Below, piece after piece: positions 25,901-36,180 of a stretch of 64,000 nucleotides of DNA. Where the stretch lies: assembly GCA_019912315.1 (NCBI GenBank), contig JAIOJA010000080.1:21762-85761 (forward strand), read 5' to 3'. This stretch comes from Planctomycetota bacterium. Lineage in GTDB: Bacteria > Planctomycetota > UBA8742 > UBA2392. Both the position numbers and the translations under genes were made by a program. Position 1 is the stretch's first letter; each line of letters starts with the position of its first letter. The notes beneath the pieces were generated by a model that was not told the origin of the DNA, ran no database searches, and saw nothing but the letters and a program-made list of their open reading frames with translations.

Positions 25901-27521
25901 AGGACCCGTCCACCAGTGTCGGGTTGCGTTGCAGGTTGCCGCGGATGGCGCCGATCAGGTCGGGCACCTGTACGTTGTCGCGGTTGGTGTCGTTGATACC
26001 GAGCAGGCTGGCGCGGCAGAAGCGCGCGTCGAAGTCCTGCCAGCTTGTGAACGCGTGCTGCGAACGCAGGCGGATGACTTCCTCGGCCAGAGCTGTCGCG
26101 TAGTCATCGCCGGACTGGCTGCTGGTCTTGCCGGATTTGCCGAGCGAGGTGGTGATCGGACCGATTGGCACCAGCTGGAAAATCGCGTGGTTGAATTCGC
26201 CGTTCGGGTACCAGTTGGCCTCGCCAACGATGCCGGTTCCGGAGATATCGTTGCGGTTGTTCTGGCGCCCAAGGTCCGTCGTGCCGGAGGTCTGAATCGG
26301 CACGTCCTGATTAAACTTGTCCTTGATCAGTGTTTCGTTTTCCGTGATGAGCCCCTGCTTCTGGAAGAACAGCAGGCGTGACGTCGCTTCCAGGTTCGCG
26401 AACAGGCAGATCAGCACCGGCTTGGAGGCCGTGTTGATGTTGATCGGCGCTTTGGCGCTGGATGATGGGCTGGGTTGCCAGTCAGGCCAGCCGTCGCGCC
26501 CGTCCTGATCACCGTTGCTGTAACCGCCGCGATAAATCTGCTGGTCGGTGAGCCCTTTGGGATTGAAGCTCTTGTCTTCGTTGACGGTGGAGTTCGCCTC
26601 GGCGTAGTCGCGGTAGTTGTAGTCAACCCAGCTGTTCAGGGTAATGAAGGTCATCGCCATGTCGTACAGGCGGTCGCTGTCTTCCACGACGTTCCAGATC
26701 GGGCGGAGTTGCTCTTTGCTGGTGAAGAAGAAGCTGGTTTGCTCGGCGTAGCGCATGAATTCCTGCACCACGACGGCGGGGAAGGGGTTCTGTTTGCCGG
26801 TCGGGCGTCCGCGGTTCAGCCAGGCGTCGATCGCGTCACCCAGAATCAGCAGCGTGTCCGCCAGGCGGTCATCCTTGTAATTGTTGAGGTTCAGCAGGCT
26901 CGCGGCGTCCACCGCGCGAACGCGGAAGTAGTCGCCCATTTCCATGTAGGTGCCGCTGGGTCCGTAGTTGCCGTCGCCAACGCGCGCCACGTTTTCGTTG
27001 CGAGTGTGGTTGACGTTGATGCCGTCGCCATGGAAGCCGGTAATCGTTCCCGGCAGCGCAGATGCCGCCAGGTCCGTGCCGTGCACTGCCTCGTTGGCGC
27101 CGCGGATGTTGTCACCGTTGAAGTCGATCCAGTTACCGTCAGGCGTCTGCGAGTTCGTCGTGATCGAACGGCTGCGCGCCCAGCTTACGGCCGGATCCTT
27201 GGCGTCCAGCGGATGATTGGTGTACAGGTCGGGGTCGTAGTCCAGACCCGCCTGGTCAAGCCCGGCCGTGCCGGGGCCGATGGGCTCGTAGTGGTTGCGG
27301 GTGGCTTCAGCGCGCAGGCGTGCGATGGAGTACTCGACGCCGTCAAGTGCGAGGTCCAGTGCGCGCTGGCGGTCCAGGTAGTTCTGGGCGGCCTTGCGTT
27401 CGGACAATGTGATGAAGCTGAAGGAGGTGCCGATGACAAACAGCGCCACCAGCAGACCAAGCACCACGACGAGCATGGTGCCGCGCTTTCCGTTTCGGTT
27501 GTGAGCAATCTGGTAGTTCAC
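22920..27521 (-). CDS. Giant pilin-like N-terminus/LamG-like surface protein (PilX/GspK-like start)
   Basis: I chose the GTG at 27521 because GGAGGT lies five bases upstream; earlier in-frame codons are repeat-derived sequence. The 1533-residue product begins NYQIAHNRNGKRGTMLVVVL, a type IV prepilin-like leader ending in Gly followed by a hydrophobic helix and SERKAAQNYLDRQRALDLAL, as in PilX or GspK minor pilins. A long Asn/Asp-rich region follows. Near residues 1040-1300 it has a concanavalin/LamG-type fold (YEGTVDFWIKWDLP, RFTLSYNSNTDKPYRLWLDG), usually a carbohydrate-binding module. It is far larger than normal minor pilins. The family is uncertain; I infer a cell-surface or pseudopilus-linked role. 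Confidence 0.8.
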   Translation of the reverse strand: MNYQIAHNRNGKRGTMLVVVLGLLVALFVIGTSFSFITLSERKAAQNYLDRQRALDLALDGVEYSIARLRAEATRNHYEPIGPGTAGLDQAGLDYDPDLYTNHPLDAKDPAVSWARSRSITTNSQTPDGNWIDFNGDNIRGANEAVHGTDLAASALPGTITGFHGDGINVNHTRNENVARVGDGNYGPSGTYMEMGDYFRVRAVDAASLLNLNNYKDDRLADTLLILGDAIDAWLNRGRPTGKQNPFPAVVVQEFMRYAEQTSFFFTSKEQLRPIWNVVEDSDRLYDMAMTFITLNSWVDYNYRDYAEANSTVNEDKSFNPKGLTDQQIYRGGYSNGDQDGRDGWPDWQPSPSSSAKAPININTASKPVLICLFANLEATSRLLFFQKQGLITENETLIKDKFNQDVPIQTSGTTDLGRQNNRNDISGTGIVGEANWYPNGEFNHAIFQLVPIGPITTSLGKSGKTSSQSGDDYATALAEEVIRLRSQHAFTSWQDFDARFCRASLLGINDTNRDNVQVPDLIGAIRGNLQRNPTLVDGSYPKALLPDPANCAHAANPIVSGDSAMTQSDFRAWYWKSCVDMIRAALCPSNLSSRYNADYPLHMNVDRMDLTVTSAPICFSSMGVYEVVSQGEILAPRNEGDARSTSSTPSGQWNLMARRKVRTVVQIYEVMRHTSQRDFESPLDPSVINPMATSSGNTRVVSLASHNRKNTKSGPFSMDEETNGSWENADATETDWLGLLDDAKGIGYDAAIPGQPSPSKDRIKGHNTYSAGSGDFGWVNMNPRDETPFTELQGNTLPLNFHARFNESLIARTASPGFPNVKIDGVNSENTTLDQQWGHRPWETESLFEDFISTATPRHVGKALLKGGASEFQNADEGDHATKYATLMPDGARMTGQNLRSRFKDSNLNITYGRRGLGRVPRIKILRYPCGARSSQRPFEPIRTSSMAGNSDASDGVMDADQLGYLDPGTPTSPGGQDVNLMLQRLIGQSPPYRGTDQHNTGAEYTRQRYSNMPYYEGTVDFWIKWDLPVQGSDVANQVVALGEVDPSSHNFSGLFGCTAYGRFYQPDDSAINDPAGIMRNADADFEGVQFFVYKEPGGWLRFVRLYFTEAFGLDVSTGSTGPTLGTVVPFGTAMRRIYDQVNPLGGYTGTNDIVNDRGIANSNKGFLYARTDAWVDLANAQYDLGTDKRIVLRTHDWHRFTLSYNSNTDKPYRLWLDGRQLSSAVAFFPDNNPALPLGYRNDGSHDPARDQPLPTTYAGEPTFEVYRATTKIMEINPEDRLTVGCIFRRQIDLTQAGWYADYFNNDQDQGDVDKPPRPVFKFDANFVAVANATIDDFRVSNQLLPANTEIDETQFSAFSRYEQAGSGRDLYFEHGFLPVNGDDGLHALPVRLGTISWTELRPDWDPYARKGLTLATSSGIEMEWAVINDYSILEQGLKSGGGKYDFSAAEETGRSGVRNGGGVGTDEYWANGGLTLKGTKLPSGQEVGVFLYRAHFRIGDNIKVNNVTPYLLDVTVTVLTPPRKLSFVIEY

Positions 27522-27617
27522 GTCTGACCTCCGTTGACCAGGCAGAGGGAGCTTCGAATGGGGATTTTCGATTTTGGACTTTGAATTCCGCAAAACCCAA
27601 GACCTGAAATCCCTTCG

Positions 27618-28430
27618 TCAAGCATCCAGGTACGTTCCCCCTGCTGCTTCCGCCAAGCGCCTGTAATAAGCCTTCTCGTCGTCGGACAATCCGACGCCGG
27701 TGATATCGAGGGTAGTTGTCTTGCCGTCGTCGTCGCGCCAGGCTTTGACCCGCGCAATCAGAAATTCGCCCGCGTCCTTGTGCTTCTTGTATTCGGCTTC
27801 GTCAACGCCCGCGGGTTTTGTGGGCAGGCTGCCAACCAGCATGGTGGCGGAATCCGGGGCTTGCTCGAAGCACTCGCGAAGCAGGGCGTAGATGTCCGAA
27901 TCGCCTTTGGCTTCGAGTTTCCCAAGCCACTCCTTGGCGCGTTTGACGCTGTCCTTGGTCACGGGCTGGAGCTCGCCGCCGCCCGCGAAATCCTGCACCG
28001 AACCGAACGTCACGATGTTGAACCGCAGGTTCGGGTCGCGACGGTTGGCAAGCGCGTCGAGAGAGTTGTTGATCTGCGTTACCATCTGTTCGAGGCGTGT
28101 TGATTCGCGCGTTCCTTCAATGGTGAGGCTCTTGGCCATGCTGGCGCTGACATCCACCAGGTAAACGCGCGTCTTGAGCTTCTTTTCGACGGCGTCAACA
28201 GCGGCGTCAACGTCCTCCGCGGGCGCCTCAGTCTTCTTGGCGCCGAACCTGATTTTGGGGTAGGTTGTCGGGCGGTCGTGACCGTCGCGCACCGGCTTTT
28301 TGCTGACATCCTCAACCGTTGGGCCGTCCTGCGCCCATGTGCAGACTGCGACAGCCGCAATAAGCACTGCGGCCACGCAGAAGCGCCATCCGGTTTTGCA
28401 TCGGGTTGTCAGCTTCATCAGGTTTGGCAT
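27618..28430 (-). CDS. Secreted von Willebrand factor A-domain protein
   Basis: The 270-residue product has a signal peptide (FCVAAVLIAAVAVCTWAQ) and a VWA domain from about residue 85 with the metal-ion-dependent adhesion motif DVSASMAKS (DxSxS). NIVTFGS and the helix around SDIYALLREC complete the fold, which binds protein partners via a divalent cation. Starts at 28430 and 28418 are both possible; neither has a strong ribosome-binding site. It lies 96 bp upstream of the pilin/LamG-like gene on the same strand, and VWA domains often occur at pilus tips, so the two may work together. Confidence 0.82.
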   Translation of the reverse strand: MPNLMKLTTRCKTGWRFCVAAVLIAAVAVCTWAQDGPTVEDVSKKPVRDGHDRPTTYPKIRFGAKKTEAPAEDVDAAVDAVEKKLKTRVYLVDVSASMAKSLTIEGTRESTRLEQMVTQINNSLDALANRRDPNLRFNIVTFGSVQDFAGGGELQPVTKDSVKRAKEWLGKLEAKGDSDIYALLRECFEQAPDSATMLVGSLPTKPAGVDEAEYKKHKDAGEFLIARVKAWRDDDGKTTTLDITGVGLSDDEKAYYRRLAEAAGGTYLDA

Positions 28431-28810
28431 TTCACCACAAGTGCCTGCAAATTCAAGCGTTACGAAACAGCTGTTGCGACGCTCGATAGGTTGGCCTTGC
28501 GTTGCATAGTGCAACCTTGGTGCCATCCTGCGCGCGTGTTTGTGCAGCTGTCGGACGTGACCCGGAACGAAATTCGTTAAGCATTGCGGCAGCGTGACTT
28601 ACAACGCCAGGTCTGCCGCAGGCCGATCCGTCGCGGTGGCAAACTTAATTTTGTGTCGCCCGTCGGCGTGACGCGAACGTAACCGCGAGTCACCCACAGG
28701 GAATTATGCAAACCCTGCGTGCCTATTGACGTATACATAACAAGCAAGTCTGTTTGTCCGACCGGGTTGGCGCCTGCATTACGTCGCCCTGTCCGTATTC
28801 AGGGGTTCAC
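28431..28810. other. 380-bp divergent intergenic region
   Basis: This spacer separates the leftward VWA gene from the rightward HEAT lipoprotein gene and should carry promoters for both. The AT-rich stretch around 28725-28745 (TATTGACGTATACATAACAA) is a candidate promoter core for the lipoprotein gene, but spacing to a -35 element is not convincing. I see no RNA gene or repeat here. Confidence 0.55.
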
Positions 28811-30187
28811 ATGCACAAGCTGCTCTTTTCGCTTTTCGTGGTTCTGGCCTTGTCAGTAGGCGCGTGCGGTAGTTCGCAGCCGTCCGAAGGCGCATACGAC
28901 GACGAGCGCGATTACATTGACGACGACACGCTTGAGGCGTTTGATCAGGACCTGCGGGCGCTGTCGTTGGCGATCTCCCAGTCCGACACGGACAAAGAGC
29001 GCGCAATGAGCCGCAAACTCAGCGAAAGCGCGCGCCTGTACCAGCGGGCCCTGCTGTCAGCCCTGTACGACGACTCCTCCGTTTCACGCCGCACGCTCGC
29101 TGCCGTGATGCTGGGTTTCACGGGCGATGCTTCCGTGATTTCGTCACTGGTTGAGAAGGTCCAAGACGAAGACGAGCCAGAAAGCGTCCGTCTGAACGCG
29201 GTGCTGGGTCTGTCAACCCTGGGCGACAAGCTCCGCGATTATGAGGACCACCGCGGGCTGATGCGCACGCTGGCCACCCAACTGGAGAGCAAGGAAGCCA
29301 GCTTCAGTATGCGCCGCGCCAGTATCATGGCTTACGCCGTTGCTTTTGACGGCGCCCAGAACGACGGCATTCTACCCCTGCGCGACCGGTTCCTCAGTGA
29401 TCCCGACGTGCGTGTGCAGGTGGCCGCCATCAACGCCATGGGCGATATCGGCGACACGGCTGCCGTGCCCGACCTAACGCTGGTAGGGGTGGACGACCCG
29501 AACGTGGACATTCGGGCGGCTTCCGTGGTTGCCCTAGGCAAGATCGCGGATCCCGCGCGTGTGCTGCCCGCCCTGGGGCACGCTTGCCAAGACGACAGCG
29601 CGATCGTGCGCAGGCACTCCATCGATGCGATCAGCAAGCACTACGGCAGTGACCCCGAACTTGTGTACGCGACGATTCTGACCGGCATGTCGGACTTTGA
29701 CCCGCGCGTGCGGGAAGCCGCGGCGCTGGCACTCGCCCGCCTGAACGACACCCGTGCGATTGGCGCGCTGGTACAAGCGACCGGAGATCGCACCGCGATG
29801 GTACGTGAGGCCGCCGCGATTTCTCTGGGCACGCTGATCACGGAAGACCGCGAGAAGGAATCCTATCCACTGGTGGACCTGCTGGCGGACCAGAACCCCG
29901 GTGTACGGGGCGCCGCGCTGGCAAGCCTGACCAGCATTACGCGCAACGACTACGGCTCGGACCAGCCGCGCTGGCGCAAGTTCTTTTATGACAAGTACCC
30001 GGATCTCGACCCGAAGAACATGTACGGCGACGGGCCCAAGCCCCGCGTAAGCAGCGGCATCAGCAACAGCGGCACGCGGCGCACCAGCGGGTACAGCCAG
30101 CCGCGCACCAGCAGCCGCAACACCAATACCCGTACCACCAACACCCGAAACACCAATACCCGCACCAACAACAGCGGTCGGCGGTAG
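28811..30187 (+). CDS. HEAT-repeat lipoprotein
   Basis: The 458-residue protein has a lipoprotein-type signal peptide (LLFSLFVVLALSVGAC), with Cys18 as the likely lipidated residue. Residues about 85-400 form at least eight HEAT/PBS-type alpha repeats of about 30 residues, for example ALVQATGDRTAMVREAAAIS and ALGHACQDDSAIVRRHSIDA. The C-terminal tail is low-complexity Thr/Asn/Arg (NTNTRTTNTRNTNTRTN). HEAT repeats mediate protein binding. I start at ATG 28811 because the signal peptide begins there. A classic terminator follows. The partner is unknown. Confidence 0.85.
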   Translation: MHKLLFSLFVVLALSVGACGSSQPSEGAYDDERDYIDDDTLEAFDQDLRALSLAISQSDTDKERAMSRKLSESARLYQRALLSALYDDSSVSRRTLAAVMLGFTGDASVISSLVEKVQDEDEPESVRLNAVLGLSTLGDKLRDYEDHRGLMRTLATQLESKEASFSMRRASIMAYAVAFDGAQNDGILPLRDRFLSDPDVRVQVAAINAMGDIGDTAAVPDLTLVGVDDPNVDIRAASVVALGKIADPARVLPALGHACQDDSAIVRRHSIDAISKHYGSDPELVYATILTGMSDFDPRVREAAALALARLNDTRAIGALVQATGDRTAMVREAAAISLGTLITEDREKESYPLVDLLADQNPGVRGAALASLTSITRNDYGSDQPRWRKFFYDKYPDLDPKNMYGDGPKPRVSSGISNSGTRRTSGYSQPRTSSRNTNTRTTNTRNTNTRTNNSGRR

Positions 30188-30204
30188 AGCCTCGCAAATG
30201 TCTG

Positions 30205-30241
30205 ACCGAAGCCCGTGAACAAGCGGGCTTCGGTGTTTTTT
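30205..30241 (+). terminator. Rho-independent terminator
   Basis: A perfect 11-bp stem (ACCGAAGCCCG and its complement) with an 8-base loop is followed by GTTTTTTTC, 18 bp after the HEAT lipoprotein stop codon. Confidence 0.92.
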
Positions 30242-30368
30242 CACCCCTTGCAGTGACGATCATCGCCGCCAGCGAAGCCGCTGATCTTCCGCTGTCCAAG
30301 GTCGCTTGCCTACCCATACCCGCGCTGCTAACGTGCCGCCCACACGGGGAAGCCCCGCAAGGAACCGG

Positions 30369-31097
30369 ATGGATTTTCTGTTTTTTATCAGCGCGCTGGT
30401 CGCGGTCGCAGGCACGTTCCTGCTGATCACACACAGGCACCCAATATACGCGCTGCTGGGTCTGCTGGTGGCTCTGACGGCCTCGGCCGGGGTGTTCCTG
30501 GCGCTGGACGCGCCGTTTATCGCTGTCGCCCAGATCCTGATTTATGCGGGCGCGCTCGCGGTCATGTTCCTGTTCGTATTGATGTTCACCGACACCCGGA
30601 CCGACGAGGACACGGGGCTGCCCAAGGCGGTCACGGCGCGCGCCGTATTTGACGTTGCGCTGACCCGTCCGGCCCGGATCAAGAAGAAGAAGGAAGGCGA
30701 GCCGTCGAAGTACAACCCGTTGCGGTTCCTGGCGCCGGTCAATCCGATGGCGCTGGTAATTTCCCTGTGTCTGCTGGTGTGCGCCACGTTCGCGATCGGG
30801 CAGTTGCCTGACAGCTTCGGCGCTTTCGGCACATTGCCGACCGCCTACGACGGCACTTTGATGAACCCGGCGACCGTAACCGCACAGGAAGCCGCGGCGA
30901 ATCCCAACTACCTCGAGTACGGAACAACGGAAGCGGTCAGCCGCACGATTTTTGAGGGCTTTCCGCTGGCGTTTGAAGTCGTCAGCCTGCTGATCTTCGC
31001 GGCGCTGCTGGGCGCGGTGCTGCTGGCGCGTCGCCACCTTGCGGGAACCGGTATGCCCGGCACCCAGGACGTAGGCAAGGAGAGCGAACATGCTTGA
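30369..31097 (+). CDS. nuoJ: NADH-quinone oxidoreductase subunit J
   Basis: The 242-residue product is the NuoJ membrane subunit of respiratory complex I. The conserved helix LDAPFIAVAQILIYAGALAV with VMFLFVLMF is diagnostic, and five transmembrane segments are evident. A hydrophilic insert of about 40 residues (including PARIKKKKEGEPSKY) lies after the third helix, making it longer than many NuoJ proteins. The ATG at 30369 follows AAGGA and begins at the usual family start. The stop overlaps nuoK by 8 bp. Confidence 0.95.
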   Translation: MDFLFFISALVAVAGTFLLITHRHPIYALLGLLVALTASAGVFLALDAPFIAVAQILIYAGALAVMFLFVLMFTDTRTDEDTGLPKAVTARAVFDVALTRPARIKKKKEGEPSKYNPLRFLAPVNPMALVISLCLLVCATFAIGQLPDSFGAFGTLPTAYDGTLMNPATVTAQEAAANPNYLEYGTTEAVSRTIFEGFPLAFEVVSLLIFAALLGAVLLARRHLAGTGMPGTQDVGKESEHA

Positions 31098-31431
31098 GCC
31101 GAAGATCGTCCTGTTTCTCGCGGCGTTCCTGTTCAGTGCCGGCGTATATGGCGTGCTGTCGCGGCGTCACCTGATCATGCTGCTGATGTCGCTTGAGCTG
31201 ATGCTGAACGCGGTAAACATCGTGCTGGTGACGTTTTCTCGCGTGTGGGCGGGACGCTGGAGCGGCGCCGAGGGCACCGGGCTGATTGGCGCGCACTCGG
31301 GACAGTTCTTTACGCTGATGGTGATGGCCGTGGCGGCTGCGGAAGTTGGCATCGGGCTGGCAATCATCGTCGCGATCTATAGACGCAAGCACACGGCCGA
31401 CTCGGATGCGTCGGCTGACCTGAAAGGCTGA
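31090..31431 (+). CDS. nuoK: NADH-quinone oxidoreductase subunit K
   Basis: The 113-residue product has three transmembrane segments and the NuoK signature LMSLELMLNAVNIVL with its proton-path glutamate; a second conserved Glu lies in AAAEVGIGLAIIVAIYRR. A loop of about 15 extra residues (VWAGRWSGAEGTGLIG) lengthens it relative to the common 100-residue form. It overlaps nuoJ and is 7 bp ahead of nuoL. Confidence 0.97.
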   Translation: MLEPKIVLFLAAFLFSAGVYGVLSRRHLIMLLMSLELMLNAVNIVLVTFSRVWAGRWSGAEGTGLIGAHSGQFFTLMVMAVAAAEVGIGLAIIVAIYRRKHTADSDASADLKG

Positions 31432-31438
31432 TACACCG

Positions 31439-33490
<2,052 letters not shown>

Positions 33491-34366
33491 TTACATCAGC
33501 ACATAGAACTGCATCGTGACGACGAAGCCGTTGTGGATCGCGTGTACCAGCACGCCGGCCCAAACGCTGCGTGTGTGCAGGTAGATGGCGGACAGGACAA
33601 ATGTCAGCACGCTCAGTGGGATGATGCCGACCGTCCAGTCCCATACGCCGTGGGCCAGTACAAACAGCCCCCCGCTGATAAGCAGCGCGATCCACGTGCC
33701 CGGATGTGCCCAGCCTTCGCCCCGGTGATAAGGCTTCAACAGCCCCATCAGCCCGCCGAACAGCACAACGCGAAACACGAACTCCTCCAGCAGCGGTGCA
33801 CCAACCGCCGCCGCGACGTACCAGCCGATGATCCAGGCCGGGTCGCTGCGCGAACGCAACTCTCCCAGTCGGTCCTGCATGGTGACGGGCATGTCCGTGA
33901 TTTGCGCCAGGGCGACGGCCGCGAACATGCCCGCGACAAGCACCGGAACCGCCAACGCCCAGAGCAGCGGCGCAAGCGCCAGGTGAAGCGGGCGGGGCTT
34001 GATCCAGTCCGCGGGCGCCTGCCCGGCGGGGCGCCAGGGGTTGAATGCAACGAACAGCAGGCACGCCAGCGCCAGGACCGACTGGGCGACGCCGGCCTCA
34101 AGCGGCGACCGCGTCCACAGCCAGCTAATCAGCGTGAGATAGACGCCCACGGCCCCGATGGAAACCGGATACGCGACGATCAGATCATCGTGGCGCAAGT
34201 CACCGCCCGGCTTGCCGAACTTGCGGATCGCGAGCCACAGCAGGAACAGCCCGACCAGCACGCAGGCGAGGGCCGCGCCGAACACGCCCCACAGAGCGTC
34301 ATGGGCGATCTCGACGCGGCTTGGGTCGAGGGCCTTTTCAACAAGGCTGTCGGCGGTCAGCAACAT
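33491..34366 (-). CDS. CPBP-family intramembrane metalloprotease
   Basis: A 291-residue multi-membrane protein of the CPBP (CaaX protease/bacteriocin-processing, Abi) family. The three family motifs are present: GAPLLEEFVFRVVLFGG (EExxxR), FVLAHGVWDW (FxxxH) and LVHAIHNGFV (HxxxN). About eight hydrophobic segments are visible. Such proteins can process prenylated or other membrane peptides; the substrate here is unknown. Its stop codon abuts that of nuoL directly, so the two convergent transcripts must overlap. Confidence 0.9.
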   Translation of the reverse strand: MLLTADSLVEKALDPSRVEIAHDALWGVFGAALACVLVGLFLLWLAIRKFGKPGGDLRHDDLIVAYPVSIGAVGVYLTLISWLWTRSPLEAGVAQSVLALACLLFVAFNPWRPAGQAPADWIKPRPLHLALAPLLWALAVPVLVAGMFAAVALAQITDMPVTMQDRLGELRSRSDPAWIIGWYVAAAVGAPLLEEFVFRVVLFGGLMGLLKPYHRGEGWAHPGTWIALLISGGLFVLAHGVWDWTVGIIPLSVLTFVLSAIYLHTRSVWAGVLVHAIHNGFVVTMQFYVLM

Positions 34367-34459
34367 GGCTGAAGGCTAACGGCGCCGTCGGGCGCGGTCC
34401 ATACGCGGCTCGACTTGAGGACGCGCTGTGATTAAGCTGCTGCGCCCCGAGGAGTCGCC

Positions 34460-36019
34460 GTGCCCGTCCTCAAGCCCGAAGAAATCCTGCGTTATCTGAA
34501 CGCCAAGGGGTTCCTGTCGGCGCCGGAAATCGAGCTCGTGAACGCGCGCTGGAGCGTCGAGAAAGACGGCCCGCTGTTGCAGTACCTCGGGCGCGAGAAG
34601 CTGCTGCCGGAAGAAGTCTCGCAGGATCTGATCACCCTGATCGGCAACAGCCAGCTTGAAGGGCTGGAGCCGCAACTGCCCGGGCTGGTAATGCTGAACA
34701 TGATCGGGCGCGGCGGGCGCGGCAGCGTTTACCGGGCCTGGCAGCCCAGTCTGCGCCGGGTGGTCGCGGTCAAGGTTCTCAGCAAGGCGCTCAGTTCCAA
34801 CCGCGAGTACATTCAGCGGTTTCTGCGCGAGGCCCGCGTCGCCAGCAAAGTCCAGCACCGCAACATCGTGCGCGCCTACGACATCAACCGCAAAGGCAGC
34901 AACGTCTACATGGTCATGGAGTACGTCTCCGGCGCCAGCGTGGGCCAGATTCTGCGGGGCAAGAGCAGGCTTGATCCGTCCCATTGCGTGGAAATCGCCC
35001 GCCTGATTGCGGAAGCGATTGCCTACATCGGCAAAGTCGGGTTGGTCCATCGCGACATCAAGCCCGACAACATTATGATCGACCGCAGAGGACGCGTGAA
35101 GTTGTGCGACCTGGGGCTTGCTCGCCCGGCGGGATCCACGAACCTGACCTCGCCCATGGTCGCGCAGGGCACACCCGCATACATGTCGCCGGAAGGCGCG
35201 ATCAGCCCGGAAATCGACATCCAGGCCGACGTGTACTCGCTGGGCGTGACGGTTTATCGAATGGCGCTGGGCAAACTTCCGTTTGAAAACAAGGATCCCG
35301 TTGAGGTTCTGCGCATGCACGTTGAGGTCGCGCCGCGCGGACTCGACGGCGGCGAGTTGCCGGGCGCCTTGCAGGACCTGGTACGCAAGATGCTCGAGAA
35401 ACGCCCTGGGGATCGTCCCCCGGCGGCTGACCTGCCTCGCGAGCTGGCTGCGGTGCAGAAGGCGATCCCCGGGCTCGAGAAGCACCAGCTTTGGGAACTC
35501 GTTCCCGGCGGGCAGCCGACGGCCTGGACAGGCAGCGAGGATTCGGCCCTGAGCCTTGAGCCCACGGGGGAGATCGCGCGGGACGCGTCCGATGGTCAGG
35601 CGCCGGCGAAGTTCAAGCCATGGAACGACCCGGCGCTCGCGCCTCGCCCTGTCAGTACGCGCAATCGCGGCATGAACGGGCTGGGTCTGGGGTCTCTTGG
35701 CTTCGTGCTGTTTGTCTGCATTCTCTACATTCTGTTCATCACATTCAGCGACACTGAGCCCGCACAGGACCCGCGCGTGCCGCAATTGGAAGCGGAGATC
35801 GAGGATCTGAAGCAGCGGCTCGGCACCGAAGAGCTCGAACGCAAGCGCATGACGACGCTGATGCAGGAGGCGGCCGCGAGACTCAAGCTTGAGAACGCCG
35901 AAGACCTGAAGCGCAAAGAGCTGGAGCCACGCCGACACGGGCCGGACGACGTGTTGAATGAAATCGCGGAGATGCGCGAAAGCGCGCGGACCCACTCGAT
36001 CCCCGGCGCCGGCGACTAA
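34460..36019 (+). CDS. Membrane-anchored Ser/Thr protein kinase
   Basis: The 519-residue protein has a 75-residue helical N-terminal extension, a kinase domain (about 76-345), a linker, one transmembrane segment (about 402-425) and an extracytoplasmic coiled coil (LEAEIEDLKQRLGTEELERK). Catalytic elements are intact: IGRGGRGSVYRAW, Lys105, HRDIKPDN with Asp199, and DLG with Asp217 in place of DFG. No PASTA or other sensor domain follows. The start is GTG at 34460 with GAGGAG upstream. N-terminal extensions of this kind occur in planctomycete-type kinases. Substrates are unknown. Confidence 0.93.
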   Translation: MPVLKPEEILRYLNAKGFLSAPEIELVNARWSVEKDGPLLQYLGREKLLPEEVSQDLITLIGNSQLEGLEPQLPGLVMLNMIGRGGRGSVYRAWQPSLRRVVAVKVLSKALSSNREYIQRFLREARVASKVQHRNIVRAYDINRKGSNVYMVMEYVSGASVGQILRGKSRLDPSHCVEIARLIAEAIAYIGKVGLVHRDIKPDNIMIDRRGRVKLCDLGLARPAGSTNLTSPMVAQGTPAYMSPEGAISPEIDIQADVYSLGVTVYRMALGKLPFENKDPVEVLRMHVEVAPRGLDGGELPGALQDLVRKMLEKRPGDRPPAADLPRELAAVQKAIPGLEKHQLWELVPGGQPTAWTGSEDSALSLEPTGEIARDASDGQAPAKFKPWNDPALAPRPVSTRNRGMNGLGLGSLGFVLFVCILYILFITFSDTEPAQDPRVPQLEAEIEDLKQRLGTEELERKRMTTLMQEAAARLKLENAEDLKRKELEPRRHGPDDVLNEIAEMRESARTHSIPGAGD

Positions 36020-36180
36020 GCGGTCCTGCCGAAGTCTCCTTGTGGGTGTGAAGGACAACCGCCGCACGCTGCGGCGCAACGATAGCCATGACGCCACGGA
36101 CTATGGGGAGCCTCGTGGGGTTTTCGCTCCTTCGTGCGGGAGCGCGGGGCTTGGTCAGGGTGTACGCCCAATCTCGTGCT

